A DNA stretch of 64,000 nt from Puniceicoccaceae bacterium (GTDB taxonomy: Bacteria > Verrucomicrobiota > Verrucomicrobiia > Opitutales > Coraliomargaritaceae): positions 1-64,000 of the forward strand of contig PBYS01000098.1 in assembly GCA_002729725.1 (NCBI GenBank), given 5' to 3'. The notes beneath the pieces were generated by a model that was given only the letters and a program-made list of their open reading frames with translations, searched no databases and was not told the origin of the DNA. Within the stretch, counting starts at the first letter, position 1. Every line of letters begins with the position of its first letter. This document shows, piece by piece, positions 17,053 through 26,653 of the stretch. The position numbers and the translations under genes are program-made.

Positions 17053-18504
17053 ATTTCACAGCCATCCCATAGGAATGGGCCTCTGAGTTAAAAAAGTGGT
17101 TGGCTTTGGGCGGCTTCCGACCAAGGAAGCCAGTTGTGAAACAACCAAAACCAACCAAACACAGTAACGTCGTCTTTAATCAGCTTTGCAAGCTCATCCC
17201 AGTGGGGATGGTTCGTAACTTGGCATCCGAGTATGGTGTCGATAAAAAGTGCCGAACTTTCTCAGTATGGAGCCACGTGGTCAGTCTTCTGTATGCGCAG
17301 CTCACTCATTCCATTGGACTAAATGATGTTTGCGATGCACTGCGCCATCATAGCGCCAAACTGTTTGCGATACGCGGAGCAACTCCTCCGAGTCGCAATG
17401 GACTTTCAAATGCCAACAAAACCCGCGATGCGGATATGATGGAAGCGCTGTTTTGGAAAATGCTCACGCACTTGCAACATCAGTTTCCTCAATTTGGACC
17501 GGCGGGTAGTTACAGCAAGCTTCCTCGGCGATTTAAGAAAGCCATCTACAGTATCGATTCTTCGACGATCACATTGGTTGCTAATTGCATGGACTGGGCA
17601 AAGCACCGCCGGCGTAAAGCAGCAGCCAAATTACACTTACGGCTCAACCTCCAAACTTTCCTGCCCAGTTTTGCCGTGATCGAAGAAGGTTCTCACCACG
17701 ACAGTAGCCGCATGATGGCTCTGTGTGCAGGCTTACAGGCTGGAGAGATCGCAGTGTTCGACAAGGCTTACGTGCATTTTAAGCATCTGTTCTCATTGAC
17801 GGAAATGGGTGTATTCTGGGTCACTCGTGCTAAAGACAACATGTGCTATCACGTCTGCAAGAAGCGACAAGTCAGCGGCAGCATTGTGCGCGACGACGAG
17901 ATTACGCTCAAAACAAAGAGCTCCAAAGAGCACTATCCACAGCGCATGCGACGTGTGGTCGCCAGAGTCGAAGTGAACGGTAAGTTCGTCGAAATGGTTT
18001 TCATCACCAACAACATGGACTGGGCCGCCTCCAGTATTTGCGATTTATATCAAAGCCGATGGGCAATCGAAGTGTTCTTTAAGCAAATCAAACAGACGCT
18101 CCAAATCTGTGATTTTCTCGGCCACTCTAAGCAAGCCATCCGTTGGCAGCTGTGGTCTGCATTACTGCTGTATCTGCTACTGCGTTTTCAAGCATGGAGC
18201 TCGGACTGGCCGCATAGCTTCGCACGCCTCTTTACTATGATCCGTGGACTTGTCTGGGATCGATTCGATTTAAGCGATACCCTCCGATTCTATGGGACAG
18301 CAGGTGACAGATGGCGAATGTGTATCCAGCCGCAAACCGCATACTTACCGGGGTTTGCTCCGTGAAGCTGTGGGACAGCATAGGGTTCCTAACGGTCAAA
18401 ACTACCACTTTTCAATTCTGGCAGTAGGTAAATCAAACCCTCCAGTCCGCTTCAATACTCAGGCTTGATCCCACGCGTCATGCCCTATGGGATGACTGTG
18501 AAAT
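17053..18504. mobile_element. IS4-family insertion sequence, about 1.45 kb
   Basis: Imperfect terminal inverted repeats of about 22 bp flank a single transposase gene: left ATTTCACAGCCATCCCATAG from 17053, right (reverse complement) ATTTCACAGTCATCCCATAG from 18504. Only one base differs in this stretch. No target-site duplication is evident (left flank ...gtataaac, right flank tattcagc...), which fits a rearrangement or deletion next to the element after insertion. Confidence 0.85.
17100..18365 (+). CDS. IS4-family DDE transposase
   Basis: 421 residues. The IS4 YREK signature is present: YQSRWAIEVFFKQIK has Y-x2-R-x3-E-x6-K. The first catalytic Asp is probably in AIYSIDSSTI and the second in IAVFDKAYVHF. 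An N-terminal DUF4372-like region (FNQLCKLIP) fits this subgroup. The frame opens with TTG at 17100; an in-frame GTG at 17136 is an alternative start and the first ATG is residue 37. Full length and uninterrupted, so possibly functional. Confidence 0.9.
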   Translation: MALGGFRPRKPVVKQPKPTKHSNVVFNQLCKLIPVGMVRNLASEYGVDKKCRTFSVWSHVVSLLYAQLTHSIGLNDVCDALRHHSAKLFAIRGATPPSRNGLSNANKTRDADMMEALFWKMLTHLQHQFPQFGPAGSYSKLPRRFKKAIYSIDSSTITLVANCMDWAKHRRRKAAAKLHLRLNLQTFLPSFAVIEEGSHHDSSRMMALCAGLQAGEIAVFDKAYVHFKHLFSLTEMGVFWVTRAKDNMCYHVCKKRQVSGSIVRDDEITLKTKSSKEHYPQRMRRVVARVEVNGKFVEMVFITNNMDWAASSICDLYQSRWAIEVFFKQIKQTLQICDFLGHSKQAIRWQLWSALLLYLLLRFQAWSSDWPHSFARLFTMIRGLVWDRFDLSDTLRFYGTAGDRWRMCIQPQTAYLPGFAP

Positions 18505-18515
18505 TATTCAGCACT

Positions 18516-18546
18516 GAAGGTGCACGCTCCTAAAGCGTGCACCTTC
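18516..18546. repeat. Perfect 13-bp inverted repeat overlapping the sulfatase start
   Basis: GAAGGTGCACGCT-CCTAA-AGCGTGCACCTTC forms a perfect 13-bp hairpin 12 bp beyond the IS right end. The only available GTG start of the sulfatase frame (18537) lies in its right arm. It has no T run, so it is not a standard terminator; it may be a REP-like element or a translational lock. Confidence 0.6.
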
Positions 18547-19952
18547 GCACAATTACAGATATATCCAAACGACCTAATGTTATTCTTATTAACTGTGATG
18601 ACCTCGGCTATGGCGACCTTGGATGCTACGGCTCGCAGCGCAATCAATCTCCGAACATAGACAGACTCGCCAAGCATGGCCTTCAGCTGAACAGTTTCTA
18701 CATGATGAGCCCCGTTTGTTCAGCATCGCGCGCGGCCATGCTGACAGGTTGCTATCCGCAGCGCATAGGTTTTGGGCCGCATTCGGTGCTTTTCCCAGGA
18801 GCAAGCAAGGGAATTCATGAGACTGAAGTAACCTTGGGGCATGTCGCCCAAGCTGCTGGCTATCAGACTAAGATTATTGGTAAGTGGCATTGCGGCGACC
18901 AGCCGGAGTTTCTCCCGACGAATCGCGGCTTTGATGAATATTTTGGCATCCCTTACAGCAATGATATGGGGCGCCAACTTAACAACGAGGGCGTAATGCG
19001 CGAAATTCCGCGTCCACCGCTCCCTCTGTTGCTGGATGATCAAGTCATCCAGCAACAGCCCGATCAACGGGGCATCACCGAGCGATACACGGATGAGGCA
19101 GTTCGCTTTATTGAGGATCATCAAGCAGAACCGTTTTTCCTTTATCTGGCACATATGTATGTGCATGTGCCGCTCTTCGTGCCTCAGCAGTTCTTGAAGC
19201 AATCTAAAAATGGAGCTTATGGTGGCGCGGTTGCGGCCATCGACTGGTCCACGGGAGTGATCGTGGATCGACTTAAAAAACTCGGTCTATTCGAGAACAC
19301 TTTAATTATTTTTACCAGCGATAATGGCTCGCGTGCCCGTGATGAGGGCGGCTCCAACGCACCTTGTAACGGGACTAAGGCAAGTACGTGGGAGAGCGGT
19401 CAACGCGTGCCCGGCATCCTGCATTGGCCAGACGGGATACAGCCCGGAAATGTCTCCGATGAACTGGTGCGCTCGGCGGATTTTCTTCCAAGTATTGCCA
19501 GCCTAATCAATTCGCCCTGCCGCCCAGACAAAGCTATAGATGGCATTGATCTAAGCGGCTTTATCACAGGTCAGACGACTACGACTGGCATCGATACCTT
19601 TTACTATTACAGCTTCGCCTCTCTTTGTGCTGTCCGAAAAGGGGATTGGAAGTTGCATCTAAGTCGTCGCGACGAACCGAATCTTTGTGAGTTGTATAAT
19701 CTCAGAGACGATGTTGGCGAAACAAAGAATGTTGCCGATGCCAATCCGCATATCGTAGAGGAACTTCAGCGGCTTGCTGAGGGAGTTCGCTTGCGCTTTG
19801 GGGATTCAATTCAAGAAGTCGAGGGCTCCGAAGTTCGTCCGTGCGGCCATTCGGATAATGCTGTTGCACTCACGGAATATGATCCGACACATCCCTACAT
19901 GATCGCTTGCTATGATTTGGCGGATGCCGATATGAAAACGATGGAAGGGTAG
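18537..19952 (+). CDS. FGly-type sulfatase (S1 family), start region disturbed
   Basis: 471 residues. N-terminal metal-binding motif NVILINCDDLGYGDLGCYG; formylglycine motif CSASRAAMLTG (C-x-A-x-R variant); later IIGKWHCGD, TSDNGSRARDEGG and DWKLHLSRRDEPNLCELYNL. This is the catalytic core of arylsulfatase-like S1 enzymes. There is no signal peptide, unlike most such enzymes. The frame is closed upstream by TAA, leaving a GTG at 18537 inside a hairpin. ATA-TCC-AAA-CGA-CCT looks like a former ATG start (M-S-K-R-P) changed to ATA, a conjecture. It stands next to the IS right end and may have lost its promoter. Confidence 0.75.
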   Translation: MHLRTITDISKRPNVILINCDDLGYGDLGCYGSQRNQSPNIDRLAKHGLQLNSFYMMSPVCSASRAAMLTGCYPQRIGFGPHSVLFPGASKGIHETEVTLGHVAQAAGYQTKIIGKWHCGDQPEFLPTNRGFDEYFGIPYSNDMGRQLNNEGVMREIPRPPLPLLLDDQVIQQQPDQRGITERYTDEAVRFIEDHQAEPFFLYLAHMYVHVPLFVPQQFLKQSKNGAYGGAVAAIDWSTGVIVDRLKKLGLFENTLIIFTSDNGSRARDEGGSNAPCNGTKASTWESGQRVPGILHWPDGIQPGNVSDELVRSADFLPSIASLINSPCRPDKAIDGIDLSGFITGQTTTTGIDTFYYYSFASLCAVRKGDWKLHLSRRDEPNLCELYNLRDDVGETKNVADANPHIVEELQRLAEGVRLRFGDSIQEVEGSEVRPCGHSDNAVALTEYDPTHPYMIACYDLADADMKTMEG

Positions 19953-20030
19953 GGGATGGTCGAATCAATCCAGGGAATGCTCTGCGTGCTTGCTGACTCT
20001 TGAATTCTAGGGATGCTCCAAATGAGGACC

Positions 20031-22409
20031 TTAAAGAGTCACAACAACTTTGTTAGTCGGTTCCATTCGTTTGTCCGGGATCAAATCACCGTCCAGTTCT
20101 TGGCCATTTAATTCAATACGGGCGCTGCCGTTGCCGTTTTGGATGGTGATGTCGAAGTGCTTACCACGGAAGTGGCGGCTGACTCTGACTTCTGGCCAAT
20201 GCGAAGGTAGCCCCGGGGCGATTCGTAGGCCGTCATAGTCGGGGCGTATGCCTAGAATGTACTGGGTGGCCGCGTGGTAGTTCCAAGTGGCGCTGCCGGA
20301 GAGCCAGGAGACGCGGCCCGCTCCGAAGCGTGGGCTAAATGAGCTATGCGTGCTTTGGCATACCACATAGGGCTCCACCTCACGCACGTCGGCTCGCTCG
20401 TTGTAGCTCGCTGGCATCGAAGCTTTGAAATATTGCCAAGCTTGATCTCTGTTTCCGAGTTTAGCTTCCGCCATGACAGCCCAGCCTTGGGTGTGGTTGA
20501 AGATGCCTCCGTTTTCCTTCATCCCGGGATTGAAAAGCACGCCGAGTGCTACCTTCGGGTCCGTCTTCACATAGGGAGGCGTGCAGAGCATAACACCAAA
20601 CTCCGTCGCTAATTGATCTTTCAGTGCCTGCATCGATTGTTGTGCGCGCTTCGCATCGGCGTGTCCGCTGATGATGGCCCAGGCCTGTGGATTCATGAAG
20701 ATGGAACCTTCATCATTTTTTTTGGATCCGAACTTCAGTCCGTCGTCGCGATAGGCGCGCAGATACCATTCGCCATCCCATGCATGCTCGGCCAATACGG
20801 CATCGTAGTCTGTTAGTTTTGCGGTGGCCCAATCGACCTCCGTTTGCTCGCCGAGTCGCTGGCAAATGTCGATGTATTCACGCAACGCGAGGCGGAGCTG
20901 GAAGGCGACAAAAATAGACTCGCCTGCTTCACCGAGGCGTAAGCAGTCGTTCCAGTCGGCATGTAATCCGCAGGGGAGACCATGGGCGCCGCAGCGCTCG
21001 AAGTTGAATTCCATGGCTCGGCGCATGTGTGCCAGCACCGTGGCTTCACCCTTGTCGGCATAGGGCAGCACCTTCTTATAGAAATCGATGTCGCCGGATT
21101 CTTTGACGTATTCAGGAATCGCGTTAAAAAACCAGAGGCAGTCATCGGCTCGGTAGTGATCGGGCTCCTGCATCGCACCGGGCGTGTGGGCAAAGGGCTT
21201 TACGACAGGCAAAGCGCCTCCGTTGGCCAGCTGCCCGGTGAGTAAGAGTTCGATGCGACGCTGCGCTTCGTCCAGCTCGATGGCCATGGCGCCGAGCATG
21301 TCTTGCATCGTATCGCGGAAGCCGAGTCCATCCCGCTCGCCGGCGTAAACGAGGCTGGCGGTGCGCGACCAGTAAAAGGTCATCAGGCAATTATAGGGCG
21401 CCCAGGTGTTGAGCATGCTGTTGAAAGCGGCATCGGGTGTCTGCACTTCGAACGAGCGTAACTTATCGTGTGTCTCGCTCTTGACGGCAGACAGCGCGGC
21501 ATCGATTTCGTCAGTGCTGGCCATAGCTGTCAGCGCGGCTTGTCCTTCGATCTCGGCTTTGCCCACACCGAAGACACAGGCGAAGGTTTTGCTTTCGCCT
21601 GCTTCGAGGTGAAGTTCGATTTCAAACGCAGCGGCCGGCATATCACCAAAGGCAGTGGAGTTGGAGCAGCGACCTTTGACCACTGCTTCGGGGGCGGCGT
21701 AGCTGCCGTAAGTGCCTAGGAAAGTGGTGAGGTCGGCGTCGAAGGCATTGGCTTCTACTCCAGCCAGACCAAAGAAGGTATGACGCGCCTGATCTTTGTT
21801 TTCAAAATGATCGGGGTCTTCCGGCATGTTTACATTACTGCCGATATCAATCAGGTTTTTGTTCCCAGAAGTCGCGCAGATGTATTGTGTATATTGAAGG
21901 TTCTTCGTGTCGTCTTCAGCGCTCCAGTTGCACTGTGGTTCGATGCAGGGGAAGAGCTTGATTTGGCGGCTTGTTGTGCCCTCATTGCTGACGGTGACCT
22001 TCCATACCTCGTAGAGCGCGCCGGAGGGCGTGAAGTAGGTCACCTCACTGCGGATGGCCTCGTAGCTCGACTCGATGCTTGTGTAGCCTGTGCCGTGACG
22101 GCAGGTGCTTTTGAATTGCTCCAGTGGCTTTTTGACCGGCATCCATGAGTTGCTCCAGAAATCGCCCGTCGCCTGATCGCGCAGATAGAGGTAGCGTCCA
22201 TTGAGCTCGCCTGCCGTGGAATTGAATTTATAGCGCGTCAGTTTCCCCTGGGCGGCCGAACGATAAAAAGTATAGCCGGCTGCATTGTTGGTAATGACGC
22301 CACCAAAGTTGGAATTGCCAATGTAGTTACTCCACGGGCGTGGGGTGTTCGGCTGAGTGATGACATACTCGCGTTGCGCGTCGTCGAAGTGTCCGTAGGA
22401 CTTGCTCAT
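20031..22409 (-). CDS. GH94 glycoside phosphorylase (cellobiose/laminaribiose type)
   Basis: 792 residues from ATG at 22409 (MSKSYGHFDDAQREYVITQP); the frame extends to 22484 but those residues belong to the adjacent sulfatase DNA. Family hallmarks: TPRPWSNYIGNSNFGG at the start, GERDGLGFRDTMQD, HADWNDCLRLG with the catalytic Asp, KENGGIFNHTQGWAVMAEA and SWLSGSATWNYHAATQYILG. GH94 enzymes split beta-linked disaccharides with phosphate to glucose-1-phosphate and a sugar. Cytoplasmic. With GH16 and GH1 here, laminaribiose or a beta-1,3 oligoglucan is the likely substrate, but the family also covers cellobiose and chitobiose. Confidence 0.85.
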   Translation of the reverse strand: MSKSYGHFDDAQREYVITQPNTPRPWSNYIGNSNFGGVITNNAAGYTFYRSAAQGKLTRYKFNSTAGELNGRYLYLRDQATGDFWSNSWMPVKKPLEQFKSTCRHGTGYTSIESSYEAIRSEVTYFTPSGALYEVWKVTVSNEGTTSRQIKLFPCIEPQCNWSAEDDTKNLQYTQYICATSGNKNLIDIGSNVNMPEDPDHFENKDQARHTFFGLAGVEANAFDADLTTFLGTYGSYAAPEAVVKGRCSNSTAFGDMPAAAFEIELHLEAGESKTFACVFGVGKAEIEGQAALTAMASTDEIDAALSAVKSETHDKLRSFEVQTPDAAFNSMLNTWAPYNCLMTFYWSRTASLVYAGERDGLGFRDTMQDMLGAMAIELDEAQRRIELLLTGQLANGGALPVVKPFAHTPGAMQEPDHYRADDCLWFFNAIPEYVKESGDIDFYKKVLPYADKGEATVLAHMRRAMEFNFERCGAHGLPCGLHADWNDCLRLGEAGESIFVAFQLRLALREYIDICQRLGEQTEVDWATAKLTDYDAVLAEHAWDGEWYLRAYRDDGLKFGSKKNDEGSIFMNPQAWAIISGHADAKRAQQSMQALKDQLATEFGVMLCTPPYVKTDPKVALGVLFNPGMKENGGIFNHTQGWAVMAEAKLGNRDQAWQYFKASMPASYNERADVREVEPYVVCQSTHSSFSPRFGAGRVSWLSGSATWNYHAATQYILGIRPDYDGLRIAPGLPSHWPEVRVSRHFRGKHFDITIQNGNGSARIELNGQELDGDLIPDKRMEPTNKVVVTL

Positions 22410-23499
22410 GTTTGATGCGGGCAAAATCCAGGCAAGTTGGTAGAAAGTCGACCAGCTCCACCAGCTCACTGGACTGATTGCCACGCGTGATATCCATCTT
22501 TCCCGGAGCCGCTACAATCATGGGCACATGGGCACAAGAATTCAGGCCGGGCGGGCCCTTATGGATCTGCCCATGATCGCCAAGATGTTCACCATGATCC
22601 GAGGTGAAGACCACCAGTGTGTTCTCGCTCAGTCCCAATTCGTCCAGGTGATCCAGGATCCGTCCGATTTCCTCATCCACATGGCTGACCAGTGCATAGT
22701 AACTGCGGCGTATGCGTATCCATTCCTCATCGCTGAGTCCCAGGCTCTCACGCTCTGACTCATTCATCACTGGCAAGGGAACCTCCGTATCGCGATAGGC
22801 ATCCAACCATTTCTGAGGTGGATTGATCGGTGAATGCGGTGCGAAGAATCCGGCAATGCAGAAGAAGTGATCATTCACGTGTTGGCTCAGAAAGTCGCAG
22901 GTTTCCCGGGCGACCCAAGCGCTATGGGTCGCGTCATCGGGACCTTCGAATGGCAACGGGGCTGTCACTTCCCGGGACGGGCCGCCAATACGGAAGTCGT
23001 GGCCAAGGCCGGGGGCGGATTCCAATGTCCAGGTCCGAATGTCATTCAACCCGCGGGCTTGGAGCCAGGTCGTGTAGGCATCCTTGTAAAGTCCCGGTTC
23101 GTCGGACAGCAGTAAGGTGTCGAAGCCATAAGATGGATGTGGCTCGCTGTGGTCTCGATGTGCGTGGTTCTTAAAATGTAGTTTGCCAATGTTGGCAGTG
23201 TGATAGCCAGCGCTGCCTAATAGCGTCGCTGCATTCGGCATATCTTCCCGCATTTCCACTCCGTTTCCTGTGCACCCGGCGGCCGCTGGGTAACGGCCAC
23301 TTAACATGCTTTGTCGGCTGGGCATGCAAAGAGGTGAATTGCAGAAAGCGTTCGTGAACAATGTGCCCCTCGCCGCCAACCGGTCCAGATTCGGCGTCTG
23401 CATCCAGGAACAGCCCGCAGCAGCCAGGGTATCCCAACGTTGCTGATCGGTGAGCAATAAGAGGATATTGGGGCGGGACTCTATGTTCGGCTGACTCAT
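22327..23499 (-). pseudogene. C-terminally truncated sulfatase running into the GH94 gene
   Basis: About 390 residues from ATG at 23499 (MSQPNIESRPNILLLLTDQQ). Core motifs are intact: CMPSRQSMLSGRYP (formylglycine Cys), NIGKLHFKNHAHRDHSEPHP, VVFTSDHGEHLGDHGQIHKG. Homology stops after VELVDFLPTCLDFA, where S1 sulfatases normally continue for about 80-100 more residues. The last codons are the GH94 gene read in another frame, giving an 83-bp overlap. So the sulfatase tail and the native GH94 leader were removed by a deletion close to the GH94 start codon. The product probably lacks its C-terminal subdomain; activity is doubtful. No signal peptide. Confidence 0.7.
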
Positions 23500-23590
23500 T
23501 ATCTTATCGCGCATTTAACCTCTTCATATTCGATCAGTTCGCATTGAGATCCCATCTCTACTACAGCTCGCAATTGCACCTTGGAGTGAT

Positions 23591-24567
23591 TTAAAATAGG
23601 ACCGCGACTTTGTAGTGGGAAGCACCTGTTGGAAGGACGGTTCCACTGATGGCTTCGCCATTCACGGTGATTTCAAGCGTAGCGCCCGGTTGGCCGCTGC
23701 GTAGTTCGATCTCGTAGTTCGAGCCTTTGAACTGACGGTGTAAACGCGCATGGTCCCACTCATCCGGCATGCAGGGGGCTACTTTCAGACCATCCGGCGT
23801 CGCGCGGATTCCCAGCATATTCTCGACGACAATCCAAAGCATCCAGGGAGCGGTGCCGGTGGAGTTGTGGCGGCTGGAGACCCCGAACTCGCAGGTGTCG
23901 GTCAAGCCAAAGTAATAGTTGGGCACAAAGATCGGGGCCTGGCTGTTGTGGCTCGGCGGGTTCTTTGCGTTGAGCGGCAGGTTCTTTATGAGCTCTTTCA
24001 GGGCAGCCGAGCCCTTGCCCTGCGTGCAGTCGGCATAGGATTTGAACATACCGGCATGACAGTAAATCGAGCCATTCTCTGTGGTGCCCGGTTGCTTGAG
24101 AGTGAGAGCTTGCGTGTTTGCTTGCTGGTATTGGTCAATTGAACCGTCCAGAACTCACGACTGCCGGAAACCGGAACAAAGCCGACGAGCTTGGATTCGA
24201 TCTGCGCGTATTGCCCAGAATAGCTGGAGTGGCTCGTGTTGTGGATAGCCTCAAAGTTTTCCAAGGCAGTGCTAAGCGGCTGACAGCTGAGGTTCCAGAC
24301 GGCCTCTGTGGCCTCATCTTTGAGGTAGAAGTAGCGATAGCTCGCCGGTAGATCGCGGGCCGGAGATTGCAGCACACGCGTGCGCCCTTGTGCGCATTGG
24401 TCCAGCTCGACATAGTAGTCCGGATTGAACAGGTAGTTCTTCCAGGATGCGGGCGGATTCGTAGTATGAATATGTAGCGCAGCTGTATCGGGTTTGAGCT
24501 CAAACAGGTTAGCTTCTTGGGACAGAAGAGTCGTGTTGGTGTTTGGGGGTGTCGTTGAAGATTCCAT
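23591..24567 (-). pseudogene. GH94-type phosphorylase remnant with large internal deletion
   Basis: Two frames. The 5' part (from ATG 24567) is a GH94 N-terminal domain: PASWKNYLFNPDYYVELDQC, ARDLPASYRYFYLKDEATEA. The 3' part reads TTENGSIYCHAGMFKSYADC, then STGTAPWMLWIVVENMLGIR and VAPCMPDEWDHARLHRQFKG, matching the C-terminal domain of the GH94 at 20031. The central ~500 residues, including the catalytic Asp region, are missing, and the join near 24090-24110 is out of frame. A clear pseudogene. Confidence 0.85.
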
Positions 24568-24716
24568 TATACTGCGTGGAGAAATTGATTCGTATGCCCT
24601 GATGTTTGGGCGATAGAATTAAAGTTGTTTATTGTGGTCCATTGTTGTGACTAAACAAGAGCCCTCGGACTTTATCAGTTAGGTCGGCTGGATCTACTGC
24701 ATTTCGGAGATATAGC

Positions 24717-24960
24717 TTACTGCGGATTTACTATTTGGAATGATATACGAGTATGTGGTACTGCGTAGAAAGTCACTCGTAATACTGGGGTGAGTTTTTT
24801 TGGGGGGGGCAGTGTGAAATTCGTTAATAAGCCTGATCCATTTAGAAGGGGCGTATTGACAATCTCGCGTTTCGAATAGCGTGCCGGACGCCCCAGCTTG
24901 GCATCTCCAGGAGTGAGTGGCTCAAGCACAGCCCATTCTTTGTCAGTCGCTGGTTCAGAT
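24717..24960 (-). mobile_element. Probable decayed IS5-family transposase N-terminus
   Basis: The minus strand reads ATDKEWAVLEPLTPGDAKLG, RPARYSKREIVNT, which resembles the DUF4096 start of IS5-type transposases (T-D-x-E-W-x-x-L-E-P-L, G-R-P, R-E-I-x-N). Homology fades after this and a run of eight C next to seven A (complement near 24800) suggests frameshift. The remaining gap 24568-25152 holds nothing else I can identify. Confidence 0.45.
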
Positions 24961-25152
24961 GCTCACAATGGCTGTCGCCATCATGCTACAATACAAAATC
25001 CCCGCAGTTTTTATCACATGGCGGTCCTGTACTTTTTGCTGATTTCAATCCTGAAATGATAGACAATTCAGGCCGCTAAATAACTGAACTTTAGCTCTCG
25101 CGGGCGACAAGAACGTATCCAGAGTGCGCTGCCTTGGAGGAGCTTTGGATTC

Positions 25153-25944
25153 CTATGCTTCTTCCTCTTTGGGCTGAGCACCGTGGAGCACCTCTTCGAG
25201 CTCTAGGCCGGTCATGGCTTTGATGCCTTTGAGTAATTGCATCAGCGCGACCATCATGATCGCCATGCTGGGGATCGCGATAACGGGCCAGCTCCAAGCC
25301 ATCATCTTACTGACTTCGGAGTTAAAGGCATCGGTGCCACTGGGGCTGACGACGATCCAGCGGGCTAAAAAGTAGTTGAGCACGCCGCTGAGTAGAAAGG
25401 AGGCCGCAAGTAACCAAGTGCATCGTACCAGGAGTTTTTCGAAAGCGCTTTCAGACTGATGCTCTACGAGGGCTTGGTGCACCTTGTCGACGTCGATGAT
25501 CTCTGGATTATACAGTAGGGTGCGAATTAGAGGATAGGGGGTCTTGAGCGAGATGAGCACTGCCAAGCCTAATAGCAAAGGAATCGCGGCTTCTTTGACT
25601 GCAAACCACTCGGTTGGGATTTCGAGAATACCAATGCCGCCGGTGAGTAGCACGCTGATCAGCCCTAGGATGGAAAAGACATTGTATTTGGAGCGCTTAA
25701 TGTAGTCGTAGATGAAGTAGGCGACTGGAAAGGTCATTGCGATCAGTAAGATGCCGACGGCTACATTCTCAAAATAGGGCTCTAAATAGGGGCCTAGCCA
25801 CTGCTTGCCCTTGTTGAGTAGCAGGATGGGCAGGATCAAATTAAAGCCCAGGTTCAGAAAGGTATTTTCCTTTTTGACGGGCTGCTTCTCCGTGGGTTGC
25901 GGATTTTTTGAAATAGGTGAGTTGCTGGGTTGCGAATTAGGCAT
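25153..25944 (-). CDS. VC0807-family multi-pass membrane protein
   Basis: 263 residues from ATG at 25944 ([20 protein letters not shown]). The longer frame to 26052 would overlap the divergent gene. After a polar, proline-rich N-terminus come about six hydrophobic segments, with the family's well-conserved stretch [20 protein letters not shown], then [20 protein letters not shown] and [20 protein letters not shown]. Family members are inner-membrane proteins of unknown function, related by sequence pattern to intracellular septation protein A. Its start is 25 bp from the divergent coaB-like start, so the two share a very short promoter region. Confidence 0.7.
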   Translation of the reverse strand: MPNSQPSNSPISKNPQPTEKQPVKKENTFLNLGFNLILPILLLNKGKQWLGPYLEPYFENVAVGILLIAMTFPVAYFIYDYIKRSKYNVFSILGLISVLLTGGIGILEIPTEWFAVKEAAIPLLLGLAVLISLKTPYPLIRTLLYNPEIIDVDKVHQALVEHQSESAFEKLLVRCTWLLAASFLLSGVLNYFLARWIVVSPSGTDAFNSEVSKMMAWSWPVIAIPSMAIMMVALMQLLKGIKAMTGLELEEVLHGAQPKEEEA

Positions 25945-25969
25945 GAGTTCGCCTAGAGTTTTAAGGCTT

Positions 25970-26617
25970 ATGTCGAACGCAAGCTCTATTCGTTGTCTTA
26001 TCACTGCGGGCCCGACCCGTGAATTTATCGATCCGGTGCGCTTTATTAGCAATCCATCGACTGGAAAAATGGGCTTTGCCCTCGCCGAGGCCGCTCTGGA
26101 AGCGGGATGGAACGTTGATCTGGTCGCCGGGCCGGTAGCCTTGGAGGAGCCGGATGGGGCGATTCTTTATCCGGTGGTGACCGCGGAAGAAATGTTTCAT
26201 CAAGTTGATGCGCTATTCGATGCCTGTGATGTGTTGATTATGACGGCCGCGGTGAGTGATTTTCGCCCCGTCATCCAGCATGCGAAAAAGGAAAAAAAGG
26301 ATATGGCCTCGATGCGCATCGAGTTTGAGCGCACCACCGATATTTTAAAGACAATGACCGATCGCAAATCCCATCAAACCGTGGTAGGCTTTGCGGCTGA
26401 GACGAACGATGTGGTGACTTATGCGAAAGAGAAACTGTTGTCGAAGAATCTCGATTTTGTTGTGGCCAATGAAGTCGGCCAGCCCGGTGTTGGCTTTGCC
26501 GCGGATACCAATGAGGTGCTTTTGATCGCTGCGGACGGAAGCTCCGTAAAATTAGGTCCGAGCACGAAAGCAGCTATTGCCAAGGAATTAATCCAGCTGG
26601 TAACGCCGAGTGCGTAA
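25970..26617 (+). CDS. coaB: Phosphopantothenate-cysteine ligase domain protein (stand-alone CoaB)
   Basis: 215 residues from ATG at 25970 ([20 protein letters not shown]). Motifs: [20 protein letters not shown] for nucleotide/phosphopantothenate binding, [30 protein letters not shown] and [29 protein letters not shown]. These match the CoaB half of CoaBC; the CoaC decarboxylase domain is absent and not encoded nearby. It would add cysteine to 4'-phosphopantothenate in CoA synthesis. The earlier in-frame ATG at 25805 would run across the divergent gene, so 25970 is chosen. Confidence 0.8.
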   Translation: MSNASSIRCLITAGPTREFIDPVRFISNPSTGKMGFALAEAALEAGWNVDLVAGPVALEEPDGAILYPVVTAEEMFHQVDALFDACDVLIMTAAVSDFRPVIQHAKKEKKDMASMRIEFERTTDILKTMTDRKSHQTVVGFAAETNDVVTYAKEKLLSKNLDFVVANEVGQPGVGFAADTNEVLLIAADGSSVKLGPSTKAAIAKELIQLVTPSA

Positions 26618-26653
26618 TGCCGAGAGCTTAGTTTCTCCCTGAATCATCATGCT

